Positions 57,641-64,000 of a stretch of 64,000 nucleotides of DNA are shown in pieces. The DNA is from Hyphomicrobiales bacterium (GTDB lineage Bacteria > Pseudomonadota > Alphaproteobacteria > Rhizobiales > Rhizobiaceae). Positions within the stretch are counted from its first letter, which is position 1. Each line of letters opens with the position of its first letter. The notes beneath the pieces were generated by a model. That model saw only the letters and a list, made by a program, of their open reading frames with translations, did no database searches and was not told where the DNA came from. The translations under genes were made by a program, and so were the position numbers. The stretch lies in the NCBI GenBank assembly GCA_900471515.1, contig UCFC01000019.1, forward strand, positions 124,001 to 188,000, read 5' to 3'.

Positions 57641-57670
57641 AAAAGGCGGGCCGCAAAGACCCGCCTTTTT
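57641..57670. terminator. Bidirectional intrinsic terminator between the acidic protein and rpoH
   Basis: AAAAGGCGGG (57641-57650) and CCCGCCTTTT (57660-57669) form a perfect 10-bp stem with a 9-base loop. The A-run on one side and T-run on the other let it act in both directions, serving both convergent genes. Confidence 0.88.
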
Positions 57671-57691
57671 CATGTCGTTACTGCGGCCGGC

Positions 57692-58600
57692 TTATGCTGT
57701 GACTTCGACCACACGCACGGCCTTGGCGCGCTCCAGCGCTTCCTTGCGGACCGCGTCCTGCACCTTTTCGAAGGCGCGGACCTCGATCTGGCGGACACGC
57801 TCGCGGCTGATGTCGAATTCGGCCGAAAGGTCTTCCAGCGTCACCGGATCTTCGGCAAGGCGACGAGCCTCGAAGATGCGGCGTTCGCGGTCGTTCAGCA
57901 CGCTCATGGCCTTCGACAGCATGCGGCGACGGGTATCGAGCTCATCCTGCTCGATCAGCACGTCTTCCTGGCTGTCGTGGTCGTCCACGAGCCAATCCTG
58001 CCACTGGCCACTGTCGCCTTCGGAGGCCTTGATCGGGGCGTTCAGCGATGCGTCGCCGGAAAGGCGACGGTTCATCGAAACGACCTCCTCCTCGGAGACG
58101 TTCAGCTTGGTGGCGATCTCGGTCACATGTTCCGGCTTCAGGTCGCCGTCGTCGATAGCCTGGATACGGCCCTTGAGGCGGCGCAGGTTGAAGAACAGGC
58201 GCTTCTGGTTGGCGGTCGTGCCCATCTTCACCAGAGACCACGAACGCAGGATATATTCCTGGATCGAGGCCTTGATCCACCACATGGCGTAGGTGGCAAG
58301 GCGGAAACCGCGTTCCGGATCGAACTTCTTGACGGCCTGCATCAGGCCGACGTTACCTTCGGATACGACTTCGCCGATCGGCAGGCCGTAGCCGCGATAG
58401 CCCATGGCGATCTTCGCGACGAGGCGAAGGTGGCTGGTGACGAGCCTGTGGGCGGCGTCGCGATCGCCGTGCTCGGAGTAACGCTTGGCGAGCATGTACT
58501 CTTCCTGCGGCTCCAGCATCGGGAATTTGCGGATTTCGTCGAGGTAACGATTGAGACCGGCTTCGCCGGCGGTAATGGACGGCAAGTTATTTCGGGCCAT
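57692..58600 (-). CDS. rpoH: RNA polymerase heat-shock sigma factor (sigma-32)
   Basis: A 302-residue sigma factor. Region 2 has NVGLMQAVKKFDPERGFRLA and YAMWWIKASIQEYIL, the RpoH box is represented by NQKRLFFNLRRLK, and region 4 is complete with EDLSAEFDISRERVRQIE. It directs RNA polymerase to heat-shock promoters. AAGGAGGG lies before the start. Rhizobia usually have more than one RpoH; this one has the hallmarks of the main copy, though that is not provable here. Confidence 0.95.
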   Translation of the reverse strand: MARNNLPSITAGEAGLNRYLDEIRKFPMLEPQEEYMLAKRYSEHGDRDAAHRLVTSHLRLVAKIAMGYRGYGLPIGEVVSEGNVGLMQAVKKFDPERGFRLATYAMWWIKASIQEYILRSWSLVKMGTTANQKRLFFNLRRLKGRIQAIDDGDLKPEHVTEIATKLNVSEEEVVSMNRRLSGDASLNAPIKASEGDSGQWQDWLVDDHDSQEDVLIEQDELDTRRRMLSKAMSVLNDRERRIFEARRLAEDPVTLEDLSAEFDISRERVRQIEVRAFEKVQDAVRKEALERAKAVRVVEVTA

Positions 58601-58869
58601 AATGCACCCTCCTTATATGGATTCCGGTTCCCGATGGAACGCGCCCTCGCGTTAAAGGCAAACCGGGACATGCGGCTCTCTCAAAGCCCGCAATAGGTCC
58701 ATTTACAGATAAGTATGGCGAAACGGGGATTCAAGGTGGTCCCGGCGTTCACGAGCCCGTTATCGGGCCTTGGCCGGCGCCTGCCGCCGGCATTGATTTT
58801 ACAGGCGGCTGCCGCATTTTTCCAGTGGCGGCGGCACTCTTGCACGACCGCTTCGATGAGGGGAACCTG

Positions 58870-59028
58870 ATGACCAGACCAGCTTTTGCCGCCATCCTGC
58901 TGCTTTCGCTTTCGGCCGTTCTTTCATCCTGCGCCAATACGGCAAGGGGACTGGCGGAGGATGGGCGCGATACCAGCCATGCTCTCGACAATGCCACGCA
59001 CCGGATCCTGGGTGCAGGCGCCAAATAG
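58870..59028 (+). CDS. Entericidin-like small lipoprotein
   Basis: A 52-residue lipoprotein precursor. Signal sequence MTRPAFAAILLLSLSAVLSSC carries a lipobox with the lipidated cysteine at residue 21, followed by ANTARGLAEDGRD, the EcnA/EcnB pattern. The mature part is about 32 residues. Entericidins are small envelope lipoproteins of toxin-antidote origin in enterics; in alphaproteobacteria single copies are common and their role is unclear. The 269-base gap upstream to rpoH holds no other gene. Confidence 0.82.
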   Translation: MTRPAFAAILLLSLSAVLSSCANTARGLAEDGRDTSHALDNATHRILGAGAK

Positions 59029-59041
59029 CGGTCGCAACCTC

Positions 59042-60067
59042 TCAGCCGCGCAGCGCTTCGGCAAGCTCGATCATGTCATCCGGCAACGGCACTTCGAAAT
59101 GCATCACCTCGCCGGTACGCGGATGCTCGAATTGCAGCATGTAGGCGTGCAGCGCCTGGCGGCCGAACGTCCTGACGACCTTGCGGGCCTCGTCGGGCAG
59201 TAGATTGGCCTTGGTCTTGAAGCCGGCGCCGTAGACGGCATCGCCCAGCAGCGGATGGCCGATATGGGCCATGTGGACGCGGATCTGGTGGGTGCGGCCG
59301 GTTTCCAGATGGCATTCGACGAGAGAGGCGAGGGCGCTCGCATCCGGGTTTTCGTGGAAGCGTTCGAGCACTTCGTAATGGGTGATCGCCTCGTCGGCAT
59401 TGTCGCTGTCGGCGCGCTTGACGGCGCGGCGGGTGCGGTCGCCGGTGGCGCGGCCGAGCGGCGCGTCGATCGTTCCCGAGAGCGCGCGCGGACGACCCCA
59501 GACGATCGCCTGATAGGCGCGTTCCAGCGGCATGGTGCGGCCGTGATCGGCAAACTGCAGCGAGAGATGGCGGTGGGCCACGTCGTTCTTGGCGACGACC
59601 ATGACTCCGGTCGTATCCTTGTCGAGGCGGTGGACGATGCCGGGGCGGCGCACGCCGCCGATGCCGGAGAGCGTGTCGCCGCAATGGTGGATCAGCGCGT
59701 TGACGAGAGTGCCGGTCCAGTTGCCGGGACCGGGATGAACGACGAGGCCGGCGGGCTTGGAAATGACGATGACGTCTTCATCCTCGTAGAGGATATCGAG
59801 CGCAATAGCCTCGCCCTTCGGGGCCGGATCTTCAGGCTCGGGCAGAGTGATCTCGTAGCTGTCGCCGGCTCGCACCTTGCGTTGCGGGTCGGTAACGGGC
59901 GCGCCCTTCAAAAATACCTGCCCGTCCTTGATCAGCGCCTTGATGCGGCTGCGGGAAAACTCCTCGCCGACCTGCGCGGTCAGCCAGGCATCGAGGCGGC
60001 CTTCGGCCGTCTCGTCGGCGGTCAGGACTTTTCTATTGTCATCTGCTTGTTTAAAGGGGTCGCTCAA
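59042..60067 (-). CDS. rluD: Ribosomal large subunit pseudouridine synthase D
   Basis: A 341-residue RluA-family enzyme with an N-terminal S4 RNA-binding domain (about 23-85) and the catalytic motif HRLDKDTTG, in which D149 is the active-site aspartate. Near the C-terminus HQIRVHMAHIGHPLLGD is conserved. RluD modifies helix 69 of 23S rRNA; RluC-type paralogues are close, so the exact target is likely but not certain. Gap to the convergent entericidin gene is 13 bases. Confidence 0.9.
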   Translation of the reverse strand: MSDPFKQADDNRKVLTADETAEGRLDAWLTAQVGEEFSRSRIKALIKDGQVFLKGAPVTDPQRKVRAGDSYEITLPEPEDPAPKGEAIALDILYEDEDVIVISKPAGLVVHPGPGNWTGTLVNALIHHCGDTLSGIGGVRRPGIVHRLDKDTTGVMVVAKNDVAHRHLSLQFADHGRTMPLERAYQAIVWGRPRALSGTIDAPLGRATGDRTRRAVKRADSDNADEAITHYEVLERFHENPDASALASLVECHLETGRTHQIRVHMAHIGHPLLGDAVYGAGFKTKANLLPDEARKVVRTFGRQALHAYMLQFEHPRTGEVMHFEVPLPDDMIELAEALRG

Positions 60068-60109
60068 GACGCTTCTTCTCCGACGTATTTTTAGAACGGG
60101 ACGCCATAG

Positions 60110-60502
60110 ATGACGAAATTCGAGCCAGCCGACGACGAGCAGGAAGAAAAGCCCCTCGATCCGGCTATGGAAAATGTCCGGCGCAAGATGGTTCGCCTGC
60201 AGATCGTCTCGGGCGCCATCATGTTCGTGAGCCTTATGGCGGTCTTCGGCGCCGTTGTCTACAAGGTGACGCGTGCGGAACCGTCCCAGGCCACGGCATC
60301 TGCAGGCTCTTCCGGCGTTCCTTCAGACGCACCGGTAACGGCAACCGCTTCGCTGCCGCTCGGCTTCAGGATCGAGCAGACGTCGCTTTCCGGCGGGCAG
60401 ATCCTGTTTTATGGCACCGATGTCGACGGCAAGCGCAAGGCGCTGGTCTTCGACATCAAGGCAGGCCGGATCGTGGCCAATATCACGCTGTCGGGCAATT
60501 GA
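60110..60502 (+). CDS. Small single-pass membrane protein, conserved unknown
   Basis: A 130-residue protein: acidic N-terminus (EPADDEQEEKPLD), one transmembrane helix at about residues 30-52 (LQIVSGAIMFVSLMAVFGAVVY), a short Ala/Ser linker and a C-terminal periplasmic domain with GFRIEQTSLSGGQILFYG and AGRIVANITLSGN. No enzyme motif. It is divergent from rluD and precedes the RNA methyltransferase by 7 bases, a probable two-gene operon. Function unknown. Confidence 0.78.
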   Translation: MTKFEPADDEQEEKPLDPAMENVRRKMVRLQIVSGAIMFVSLMAVFGAVVYKVTRAEPSQATASAGSSGVPSDAPVTATASLPLGFRIEQTSLSGGQILFYGTDVDGKRKALVFDIKAGRIVANITLSGN

Positions 60503-60509
60503 GGCCGGC

Positions 60510-61334
60510 ATGGCCGCAAAGCCCGTCACGATCGAAAACCCCGGCGATCCGCGAATTGCGGAGTTTCGCGACATCCGCGAGCGCGACCTGACGGGCCGGC
60601 AGAACCGTTTCATCGCCGAAGGCACGGTCGTGCTGCGCATGCTTGCCGAGGCGCATGCGGCGGGCCGGGGATTTTCGGCCGAAAAGATACTGCTGCTCCG
60701 CAACCGGCTCGAGGGCGTGTCCGAGATTCTCGACCGCTTTCCCGTCGAAGTGCCGGTCTATGTGGCGGATGCCGATGTTCTGGACGGTATCGTCGGCTTC
60801 AACATGCATCGCGGCGTGCTCGCTCTCGGGCGGCGGGAGCAGGCGGCGGAGGCCGCGCTTCTCGATGGGCTGCCCGAGCGGGCGCTGGTTCTGGTGGGCT
60901 GCGGCATTTCCAATCACGACAATGCCGGGTCGATGTTTCGCAATGCCGCTGCCTTCAAGGCGGATGCGATCCTTCTTGACGAGACGTGCTGCGATCCGCT
61001 CTACCGCAAGGCGCTGCGTGTTTCGGTCGGCTCGGTGCTGAGCACGCCCTACCACCGCGGCGGCGATGCGATTGCGCTGCTGTCGAGCCTTGCCGAGCGC
61101 GGCTTTGCCATCTGGACGCTTTCTCCGCGCGGCGAAACGGACATCCGCCGGATACCGGCTTGCGATCGCATGGCGCTCGTCGTCGGCACTGAGGGCGAGG
61201 GGCTGCCGGAGGCGGTGCTTTCCCGGTTCCGCAGCGCGCGCATTCCCCAGTCCGACGGGCTGGACAGTCTCAACGTGGCGACGGCGACGGGTATCGCGCT
61301 CTTTGCCATATCCTCGGCGATGGCGCGGATCTGA
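60510..61334 (+). CDS. TrmH/SpoU-family RNA 2'-O-methyltransferase
   Basis: A 274-residue knotted methyltransferase. After an N-terminal substrate-binding part, GISNHDNAGSMFRNAAAF is SpoU motif 1, VVGTEGEGLP is motif 2 and IPQSDGLDSLNVATATGIALF is motif 3, which together bind SAM through the trefoil knot. It methylates 2'-OH in tRNA or rRNA; the site is not predictable. The ORF starts upstream at 60411, but MAAKPVTIENP at 60510 is the family-like start, preceded by GAGG. Confidence 0.9.
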   Translation: MAAKPVTIENPGDPRIAEFRDIRERDLTGRQNRFIAEGTVVLRMLAEAHAAGRGFSAEKILLLRNRLEGVSEILDRFPVEVPVYVADADVLDGIVGFNMHRGVLALGRREQAAEAALLDGLPERALVLVGCGISNHDNAGSMFRNAAAFKADAILLDETCCDPLYRKALRVSVGSVLSTPYHRGGDAIALLSSLAERGFAIWTLSPRGETDIRRIPACDRMALVVGTEGEGLPEAVLSRFRSARIPQSDGLDSLNVATATGIALFAISSAMARI

Positions 61335-61338
61335 CGGT

Positions 61339-62499
61339 TCAGCGCTGCGGATCGGCGATGATCGTGGCCGCGCGGTCGGCGAGGTTTACGCGGTCGTTTG
61401 CTCCCTTTTTCTCGCCGGCGGCAGGAAGGAGGGGAAGGATCGGAGAGGACGGGCCTTCCTTGAGGGCTGTGAGCGCCACCATGTTGGCGGCGATCGAGGT
61501 AATTTCCTCGCGAAGCGCGCCATCGCGTCCCGTGTTGTTTCTTGCCTTGAACAGATGGTCGGCAAGGGCTGCGCTGCGCCGGCGCACATTGTCGCTCATC
61601 TGCGCGGCGATGGCGGTGAGATCGAGTTCGGAGGTTTCCGCCTCGCTGGCCGCTTCGGCGGGCAGATCGGCCAGCGACTTGGCGAGGCCGGCATCACGCA
61701 GCACCTTGGCGGCCTTGCGCAGTTCGGCATTGGCGGCCTTCAGCTGATCCTTCAGCCTGGCGATTTCCTGCTGCCGGCGGCCGAGGAGAACTTCCTTGTC
61801 CGCAGCGGAGGCGGCCTCGCGGGCGGCCTTGTCTTCCAGGCGAATGACCATGTGCTGTTGCTGGCTGAGCTTCTGTTCGGCGTCCTTGGCGCGCTTCTGC
61901 AACACGGTCATGTCCTGGCGGATCGTATCGCGTTCTTCGCGCAGCGCGTTGGCTCGGAACTTCAGGTTCTCGGCTTCCGTCTCGCGCGCTGCAAGGTCGA
62001 TCTTCAGACTGTCCGTCTGTTCCGCAAGTTTGGAAAGCCGCGCACGCAGCGTTTCCAGTTCGCTATCCTTGTTGGAGCCGGCCTGTTCGGCAATGTGCAG
62101 GCTGGTCTTCAGCTGGCTGATATAGTTCTCGTCCTTGCGCAGGTGCGAGCGCTGCTCGGCCGCCTCAACCTGCATTTCGCCGATCTGCGCGCGCGCCTCG
62201 TTGACTTCGGAGGCCAGTCTGCCGGCATCGACGGCAAGCGCGTCGTGGCGAAGCTGCAGGGAAAGCGATTTCTCGCGTTCGCGCTGCAGGTCCTGCGCCG
62301 TGCGGGCATTTTCGGCGGCGTAGAGCGCGCGCACCATATCCTTCTGTGCCCGCACTTCCTGCGGGCTCAGCGGCATCGTCGCCTTGAGGCGGTTTTCCGT
62401 ATACCAGACGATGCGGCGATGGACGGCAGGCAAGACCAGAAAGACAAGAAAGGCCGCGGTCAGGAAGCCCAATCCGAACAAAAGAGCATATTCGATCAC
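61339..62499 (-). CDS. Membrane-anchored long coiled-coil protein
   Basis: A 386-residue protein. One N-terminal transmembrane helix (residues 4-24, YALLFGLGFLTAAFLVFLV) is followed by about 230 residues of near-continuous heptad coiled coil rich in Ala, Glu, Lys, Arg and Gln (residues about 65-290). A C-terminal region of about 95 residues contains AAQMSDNVRRRSAALADHLF. No enzyme motif. The layout resembles scaffold or division-associated proteins, but no family is recognised. Converges with the methyltransferase gene across a 4-base gap. Confidence 0.75.
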   Translation of the reverse strand: MIEYALLFGLGFLTAAFLVFLVLPAVHRRIVWYTENRLKATMPLSPQEVRAQKDMVRALYAAENARTAQDLQREREKSLSLQLRHDALAVDAGRLASEVNEARAQIGEMQVEAAEQRSHLRKDENYISQLKTSLHIAEQAGSNKDSELETLRARLSKLAEQTDSLKIDLAARETEAENLKFRANALREERDTIRQDMTVLQKRAKDAEQKLSQQQHMVIRLEDKAAREAASAADKEVLLGRRQQEIARLKDQLKAANAELRKAAKVLRDAGLAKSLADLPAEAASEAETSELDLTAIAAQMSDNVRRRSAALADHLFKARNNTGRDGALREEITSIAANMVALTALKEGPSSPILPLLPAAGEKKGANDRVNLADRAATIIADPQR

Positions 62500-62628
62500 G
62501 GCGCGGCCATCGATTCGAAGGTTGATACGGGTCAGTCCGGTTGATTAAGCACGCAGCCGCCGCATCGGCAAGGCTGCGCGCACCGGCAGGACCATATTCC
62601 CAAGGATATTAGCGCCGGTTCCGGCTTT

Positions 62629-63216
62629 TCAGAAGGGGTTCCAGGTCGGGTTCGGCGTGATCTTGAGGTAGCCGACATTGATTCCGAGACGGGCGCCGAC
62701 GCCGGTGCGGATCGGTACGACCAGGACATTGTTGTTCTTGAGCAGCGTCATGCCGAAGCCGGCAATGACATAGGCCGAGCCGCTGACGCCGCCGAAGCGC
62801 GCATAGATGGAATCGATGGAGGGCAGGTCATAGACCAGCATCATGACGCGGGAGCCCTGGCCGCCGTAATCGAGGCCGAGGGAGGGACCCTGCCAGTAAA
62901 GCGGATGTTCGCCGGCATTCTTGGTGTTGAGCTGGCCCTCGCCGTAGGTGAGGCCGGCGATGAAGGCGCCGCCGCCTTCCTGGCCGAGAATGTAGCCGTT
63001 GGGCAGGCCGTATTTCTGGAAGGCGTTTTCAACAACCTTGGCCAGACCGCCGCTGGTGGAGCCGAAGAAGGAGTGGCCGGCATCGACGATCTCCTGCATC
63101 GTGTACTGGCCGTTGTCCTGCGCGGCGGCCTGTCCGGCCACGACCACCGAGGATACCATGATCGCGGTCAGCAACCTGCAGAAGCCGATAAATCTTCCGA
63201 GAAATTGGAGGCGCAT
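62629..63216 (-). CDS. eipA: EipA-type periplasmic envelope protein (DUF1134)
   Basis: A 195-residue protein with an export signal ending near AAA (residue 32), then the DUF1134 fold: SFFGSTSGGLAKVVENAF, NGYILGQEGGGAFIAGL, and GLDYGGQGSRVMMLVYDL. DUF1134 includes EipA, a periplasmic protein of Brucella needed for envelope integrity and under the CtrA cell-cycle regulator. ATG at 63228 is an alternative start. The adjacent divergent gene is chpT, a CtrA-pathway phosphotransferase, and a near-consensus CtrA box lies between them. Confidence 0.83.
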   Translation of the reverse strand: MRLQFLGRFIGFCRLLTAIMVSSVVVAGQAAAQDNGQYTMQEIVDAGHSFFGSTSGGLAKVVENAFQKYGLPNGYILGQEGGGAFIAGLTYGEGQLNTKNAGEHPLYWQGPSLGLDYGGQGSRVMMLVYDLPSIDSIYARFGGVSGSAYVIAGFGMTLLKNNNVLVVPIRTGVGARLGINVGYLKITPNPTWNPF

Positions 63217-63277
63217 GATGTCATCCATTCGTCATTGTCAGGGGCATTGGCATTTGATGCATTTTGCGCCGATCGTC

Positions 63278-63292
63278 TTAACAATCGGTTTA
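63278..63292. promoter_or_regulatory. Candidate CtrA-binding site between eipA and chpT
   Basis: TTAA-N7-TTTA differs by one base from the CtrA consensus TTAA-N7-TTAA. It is placed 62 bases before the eipA start and 106 bases before chpT, as expected for a regulatory site of a divergent pair. The motif match is seen; binding is inferred from knowledge of CtrA control of eipA in Brucella. Confidence 0.5.
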
Positions 63293-63397
63293 CCAAATAT
63301 GGTGTCATTATGGCGATGAGTACGGTCGCAAACTTCGCGCAATTTTGATCAGGCACACTACCGGGTGGAATGACACTGCCGCCCTCAGGAGACGATG

Positions 63398-64000
63398 ATG
63401 TCCAAGAACCCGAATCTCACTCTGTCCGGCCCGGACCTGGCAGCACTTCTGTGCAGCCGCGTGTGCCATGACGTGATCTCGCCCGTGGGCGCGATCAACA
63501 ACGGCCTGGAGCTTCTGGATGAAGGCGGAGCGGATTCGGACGCGATGGATCTCATCCGCACCAGCGCGCTCAATGCTTCGGTTCGCCTCAAATTCGCACG
63601 CCTTGCCTTCGGTGCCTCCGGTTCCGTCGGCGCCTCGATCGATACCGGCGAGGCGGAACGCGCCGCCAAGGACTTCGCGGTGGCCGAAAAGAAGACCGAG
63701 GTGACATGGAACGGTCCGCGCGCGATCGTCGCCAAGAACAGGGTCAAGCTGCTCCTGAACCTCTTCCTCGTCGCCTATTCCTCCATTCCGCGCGGCGGCA
63801 GTCTGGATATCACGCTGGAAAATCCGGAATTCGATGCGAGCTTCACGCTTGTCGCCAAGGGCAAGCTGATGCGCGTGCCGCCGAAATTCATCGAAATCGC
63901 CACCGGTACCGTCGAAGAGGCGATCGATGCGCATTCGATCCAGCCTTACTACACCGTGCTGCTGGCGGAAGAATGCGGCATGGTCCTGGATCATGTGGTT
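63398..64000 (+). CDS. chpT: ChpT-type histidine phosphotransferase, 3' end outside the window
   Basis: The first 201 codons of a gene that runs off the right edge. RVCHDVISPVGAINNGLELL places the phospho-accepting histidine at residue 24, in a two-helix dimerisation domain, followed by a degenerate HATPase-like domain. ChpT passes phosphate from the CckA kinase to CtrA and CpdR, controlling the alphaproteobacterial cell cycle. AGGAG precedes two tandem ATGs (63395, 63398); the second has better spacing. Little of the C-terminus can be missing, since ChpT is about 210-225 residues. Confidence 0.92.
   Translation, partial: MSKNPNLTLSGPDLAALLCSRVCHDVISPVGAINNGLELLDEGGADSDAMDLIRTSALNASVRLKFARLAFGASGSVGASIDTGEAERAAKDFAVAEKKTEVTWNGPRAIVAKNRVKLLLNLFLVAYSSIPRGGSLDITLENPEFDASFTLVAKGKLMRVPPKFIEIATGTVEEAIDAHSIQPYYTVLLAEECGMVLDHVV

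Noticed and set aside
55186..57642. An 818-codon minus-strand frame
   Set aside because: Antisense to the acidic membrane protein; Arg-rich with no family match, and its ends span the purA and terminator zones.
58870..59028. Entericidin gene as half of a toxin-antidote pair
   Set aside because: No second small lipoprotein gene is adjacent, so a toxin-antidote pair is not supported here.

Overview
This is GC-rich, densely coding chromosomal DNA from an alphaproteobacterium of the Rhizobiales, most likely Rhizobium, Agrobacterium or a close relative. The evidence is the gene families: a chpT-type histidine phosphotransferase next to a DUF1134/EipA envelope protein, purA and rpoH flanking a large acidic membrane protein, an entericidin-like lipoprotein, and many ABC importers and LysR/LacI regulators. 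I saw no rRNA, tRNA, CRISPR array, insertion sequence or phage gene.

Layout. (1) 1-2561, minus strand: a polar amino-acid ABC importer (two permeases, ATPase) followed by a glycosylasparaginase-type hydrolase cut by the window edge, with a perfect LacI-type palindrome just upstream. (2) 2785-8409, plus strand: a cysteine-free AhpD-like protein and a complete peptide-family ABC importer. (3) 8410-20457, minus strand: a probable oligosaccharide-use operon (solute-binding protein, unusual glycosidase, two permeases, fused double ATPase, hydroxypyruvate isomerase, tartronate-semialdehyde reductase, GH42 enzyme). It diverges from a LacI regulator, which is followed by a second Hyi-like isomerase and an SDR. 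(4) 23648-26240: an Rrf2 regulator converging on an SfnB-like flavin enzyme, and a calcineurin-like phosphatase. (5) 26248-34321: an RND efflux pair diverging from a marR-emrA-emrB operon. (6) 34337-39295: 3-methyladenine glycosylase, a small conserved protein, and two LysR regulators flanking two SDRs. (7) 39434-44828: a hydrolase-fold protein that has lost its catalytic serine, followed by a second RND efflux system and a strong terminator. (8) 45029-53708: an IlvD/Edd-family sugar-acid dehydratase, a PAS-GGDEF-EAL protein, two KTSC proteins, secreted hypotheticals, a GNAT acetyltransferase and an EamA exporter. (9) 53878-64000: core genes (purA, rpoH, rluD, a SpoU methyltransferase, eipA, chpT) mixed with conserved rhizobial unknowns.

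The two peptide-type ABC operons both carry strong hairpins between the solute-binding-protein end and the first permease, consistent with unequal expression of binding protein and membrane parts. The most interesting candidate for an undescribed system is the glycan locus 8410-23434. Several convergent gene pairs abut or overlap at their stop codons, and one intrinsic terminator is written inside the coding sequence of the convergent gene.
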